Assembly (NCBI RefSeq): GCF_000196795.1 | Contig: NC_014259.1 | Coordinates: 3,100,001 to 3,164,000, forward strand | Direction of reading: 5' to 3' | DNA length: 64,000 nt | Origin: Acinetobacter oleivorans DR1 | GTDB lineage: Bacteria > Pseudomonadota > Gammaproteobacteria > Pseudomonadales > Moraxellaceae | Part shown: in pieces, positions 61,844 to 64,000 of the stretch | How the letters are laid out: each line of letters begins with the position of its first letter | How positions within the stretch are numbered: position 1 is the stretch's first letter | The notes under the pieces: generated by a model | What the model was told of the DNA's origin: nothing | Seen by the model: the letters and a program-made list of their open reading frames with translations, nothing else | Database searches by the model: none | Made by a program: the position numbers and the translations under genes

Positions 61844-61922
61844 AAAACAATAAACCTGAAGCAACCAAGCAAAAGCCCAAAAAACAAAAGGAACCTACGT
61901 ATGTAGATTCCTTTTGCATTCA

Positions 61923-62714
61923 TTAATTTTTAGCACCGCCAAATGCAGTGTTGTAAGACACGTTATCAAACTGGGCAATACCCGCTAAAGCCGAAGCATT
62001 TGCACCGAAGAATTGACCTTGAACTACACCAGAGTTGTCGACACCAGCCGTACCGTTAGCCGTTGCCAAACCTGCAAACGCAGCAGTACCCGGGTTAAAT
62101 GCCACACCATCTAGGCTTAATGATGAAACAGCCGTACCTGTTCCGGTAAGCGTTCCTTCAAGTGTACCCGCGCCATAATTTGCCGTGAACGTACCACTTA
62201 ACAGATTGCTTCCAGAACCATTAATCCCTGCAACGGTATAAGTTGCAGTACCTGCGGTTGGAACCGTGGTATTGGTGTTATCACCCGCGTAGTAAACGGT
62301 ATGGCTCGCGCTTGCCGGTGTGTCGCCCGCTTTCCACCATTCACCAAAATAGACTTCCTGTGTGCCCACCTGACCAAAGTTAAAATTACCTAAGGCACTG
62401 TGTGAAGGTGGCATTGCAGACACTGGAATATGCGAAATATTAAAGGTTTTGCTGCCAACCGTTACATTGGTATTACTCGTTCCCTGCGCAGCAAAAGCCT
62501 GAGCCAAACCTTTTAACGAACTAAAACCTGTAAAAGCGTTATATGGTGCACCGGCAGCTTGAACCGACACCGCTGCTACACCACCCGGATGGTTTGCATT
62601 GGCAGCAGCACCGATTTTGATGTTACTTTCATTACTCGAAATACCATCAATTCCTGCATAAGCAAATGCAGTTGAACAAGCAACGAGACCCAAGAACAAT
62701 TGAGAGATTTTCAT
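61923..62714 (-). CDS. hphA: HphA-like secreted hemophore (Slam substrate)
   Basis: A 263-aa protein with a signal peptide (cleavage near AYA, about residue 20) and a Gly/Ala/Thr-rich C-terminal barrel (about 140-263) typical of TbpB-like Slam substrates; an N-terminal handle domain precedes it. HPGG (about 42) and SHIPVSAMPPSHSALG (about 94-109) hold His residues that could bind heme. The signal also contains LVAC, which resembles a lipobox, so surface attachment cannot be excluded. GGAG precedes the start. Confidence 0.88.
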   Translation of the reverse strand: MKISQLFLGLVACSTAFAYAGIDGISSNESNIKIGAAANANHPGGVAAVSVQAAGAPYNAFTGFSSLKGLAQAFAAQGTSNTNVTVGSKTFNISHIPVSAMPPSHSALGNFNFGQVGTQEVYFGEWWKAGDTPASASHTVYYAGDNTNTTVPTAGTATYTVAGINGSGSNLLSGTFTANYGAGTLEGTLTGTGTAVSSLSLDGVAFNPGTAAFAGLATANGTAGVDNSGVVQGQFFGANASALAGIAQFDNVSYNTAFGGAKN

Positions 62715-62790
62715 TTGTTGTTACTCCATCTTTTTTAAAACTAAGTTATTGTTTAATTTAAAATAACGATTTCGCTATTTTTAGTTTATT

Positions 62791-62824
62791 GAGTAGGCCC
62801 AGCTGCAAACCTACTCGGTTTTTT
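62791..62824 (+). terminator. Terminator-shaped hairpin in the hphR-hphA gap, plus orientation
   Basis: GAGTAGG (62791-62797) / CCTACTC (62810-62816) followed by TTTTTT on the plus strand, although all genes nearby are on the minus strand. On the minus strand it would be a processing or attenuation hairpin without a T-run. Confidence 0.45.
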
Positions 62825-62843
62825 GTAAATAATAATCATTCAA
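62825..62843. promoter_or_regulatory. Weak Fur-box-like sequence upstream of hphA
   Basis: ATAATCATT core at 62832-62840; about 13 of 19 positions match the GATAATGATAATCATTATC consensus by eye. Iron control of hphA is expected for such loci, but the match is imperfect. Confidence 0.35.
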
Positions 62844-62905
62844 TCTTATTATTTACCGTTACCTGACTCCCCTTTTATGTATGTGTAGAGGGAATCAAAT
62901 TCTGT

Positions 62906-64000
62906 TTAAAATTTAGTGGTCCAGCTAATTTTCATCGTTCGGCCGGGTGCGGCCATGGCACTACGAGTTAAAGGATCGATATAAAACTGGTTAGAAAGAT
63001 TACTGCCGACAAATTCAACCGTGTTGTAGTTATCGACCTGATAACGCGCATAGGCATCAAAAATCCACGTGTCATCCCAAGCCAAAGGCACATTGAGGTA
63101 ATAACCTTTATTGACGCTAGCATCATTGTTTTTGCGTAGCGGGCTTTCATAAGCTTTATAGAATGTTGCACGTGCACCGAGCTCTAACTTTTCATCAAAA
63201 AAGCGTGCGCCAAGCAAACCGTGGAAACTCAGTTCAGGAGTGGCCATAGTCACCAAGTAGCCATTTGGGAAACCGTCATCGACGCAGCGCTGATACGGTT
63301 CGCGGAACTCAAGGCCCTGCTCGGTTTGAACCGTACCGCCTAAAATCATTTTGTTAATGGCACTATTGGTGTCACACACTTCATTTTTTAAGTTATAAGC
63401 CACGCTCAAGTCTGTGAAGAAACCACCATTATCAAAACGGCTTTGTAACTCTAGACCTGACAGCTTTTGCTCATCCATATTGGTAAAAATAAGGTTCTGG
63501 TCACGCTCAATCACATTTTTGGTTTTGTTGTAGTAATAGGCGAGCTTAATGTCAGCATTGCGCGCTGTGCTAAACCAATCACGCATGTCATAGACATAAC
63601 CCACTTCGTAGTTAAAAGCGTGTTCAGGTTTGATTGTTTGATATGGCAACATGGCAGAAAAACCGACAGTGCTTTCAAACAAACTTGGTAAGCGATATTC
63701 CTCTGCATAGCGTGCGTAAATTCTGCTGTTTGGCGTAAGGTGAATTGAGGCGCCTAATTGCGGTGCCCAGCCACTATCTTTAACTTTGTCGGCAGACTCA
63801 ACCGGAACTTGGTCTACCACCGACATAAAGTTACCGCCAGTTACGACGTACTTTTGGCCAGAGGCATTGAGCTGGTTTAACGGATTATCTGCAAGCGACA
63901 ATTGCCCATTCGCATCGGCTTTCCAGCTCAGTGTATTTTTCTGTGACCAGATCATGTTATACAACGTGCTCTCTGATGCAGGCACAGTGTCGAGCTGCCC
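62906..64000 (-). CDS. hphR: TonB-dependent heme/hemophore receptor, C-terminal part (HphR-like), cut by window end
   Basis: 364 codons of the C-terminal barrel are present and the frame stays open to the window edge; the N-terminal signal, TonB box, plug and first strands lie outside. Typical receptor features include RIYARYAEEYRLPSLFEST (about 80-98 of the visible part), ELSFHGLLGARFFDEKLELG and the terminal ISWTTKF ending in Phe. Its place directly upstream of the hemophore and Slam genes identifies it as the probable hemophore receptor HphR. A GTG at 63985 is not the true start. Confidence 0.85.
   Translation of the reverse strand, partial: GQLDTVPASESTLYNMIWSQKNTLSWKADANGQLSLADNPLNQLNASGQKYVVTGGNFMSVVDQVPVESADKVKDSGWAPQLGASIHLTPNSRIYARYAEEYRLPSLFESTVGFSAMLPYQTIKPEHAFNYEVGYVYDMRDWFSTARNADIKLAYYYNKTKNVIERDQNLIFTNMDEQKLSGLELQSRFDNGGFFTDLSVAYNLKNEVCDTNSAINKMILGGTVQTEQGLEFREPYQRCVDDGFPNGYLVTMATPELSFHGLLGARFFDEKLELGARATFYKAYESPLRKNNDASVNKGYYLNVPLAWDDTWIFDAYARYQVDNYNTVEFVGSNLSNQFYIDPLTRSAMAAPGRTMKISWTTKF

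Noticed and set aside
1..64000. Mobile elements, CRISPR arrays, tRNA or rRNA genes, prophage
   Set aside because: No transposase, integrase, repeat-spacer array or tRNA-like cloverleaf was recognised on either strand. The long palindrome at 45780 is a regulatory site, not an IS end, since no duplication or transposase is near.

Overview
This 64 kb window looks like a chromosomal segment of an Acinetobacter, most likely from or near the A. calcoaceticus/baumannii complex. The base composition is AT-rich and genes are densely packed. Several genes match ones known from the genus: a secreted mutarotase of the Mro type, the betT1/betT2/betIBA choline locus, pga biofilm genes and a Slam-dependent hemophore (HphA-type) locus. 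I see no rRNA, tRNA, CRISPR, prophage or insertion sequence. The identification rests on remembered protein families, not on any search.

Layout. (1) 184-5300: a split transketolase pair, an MFS carrier and an SDR on the minus strand with a divergent LysR regulator; a small catabolic cassette of unknown substrate. (2) 5313-12741: mixed metabolic genes: secreted aldose 1-epimerase, Fsr-type MFS with a divergent AraC regulator, a glutaminase-STAS fusion, a second peptide deformylase-like gene and an MHS-type MFS carrier. (3) 12803-27344: the largest unit. Thirteen minus-strand genes (26258 down to 14155) with no gap over about 42 nt encode a three-component Rieske oxygenase, a ring-cleavage VOC dioxygenase, two SDRs, a hydrolase, a cupin, an MFS carrier, an aspartate-dehydrogenase-like enzyme, an aldehyde dehydrogenase and a ThDP enzyme; a porin follows and a divergent IclR regulator sits at the promoter end. 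This reads as a complete uptake, ring-hydroxylation, meta-cleavage and side-chain oxidation pathway whose substrate I cannot name.

(4) 27392-32119: PnuC with a small partner, an EamA exporter behind a structured leader with a 46-codon ORF and a terminator, then a crotonase/hydrolase/TetR operon with a palindromic operator. (5) 32165-35938: pgaB, pgaC and pgaD without pgaA. (6) 36183-41816: housekeeping and accessory genes (FKBP, YaeQ, DctA, CobW GTPase, thioesterase, MarC). (7) 41828-49745: glycine betaine synthesis: two BCCT choline carriers, BetI, BetB and BetA. A 48-bp perfect palindrome between betT1 and betI carries the presumed BetI operator and two mirror-image promoters. (8) 50256-58761: Mqo, a homocysteine methyltransferase/APC permease pair, an esterase-like lipoprotein, and membrane proteins. 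(9) 58790-64000: heme acquisition: heme oxygenase, TonB, Slam, the secreted HphA-like hemophore and the C-terminal part of its TonB-dependent receptor, cut by the window end.

The strongest leads for new biology are the Rieske catabolic operon, the leader RNA/short ORF upstream of the EamA gene, the pga locus without its outer-membrane porin, and the mirror-symmetric bet promoter/operator.
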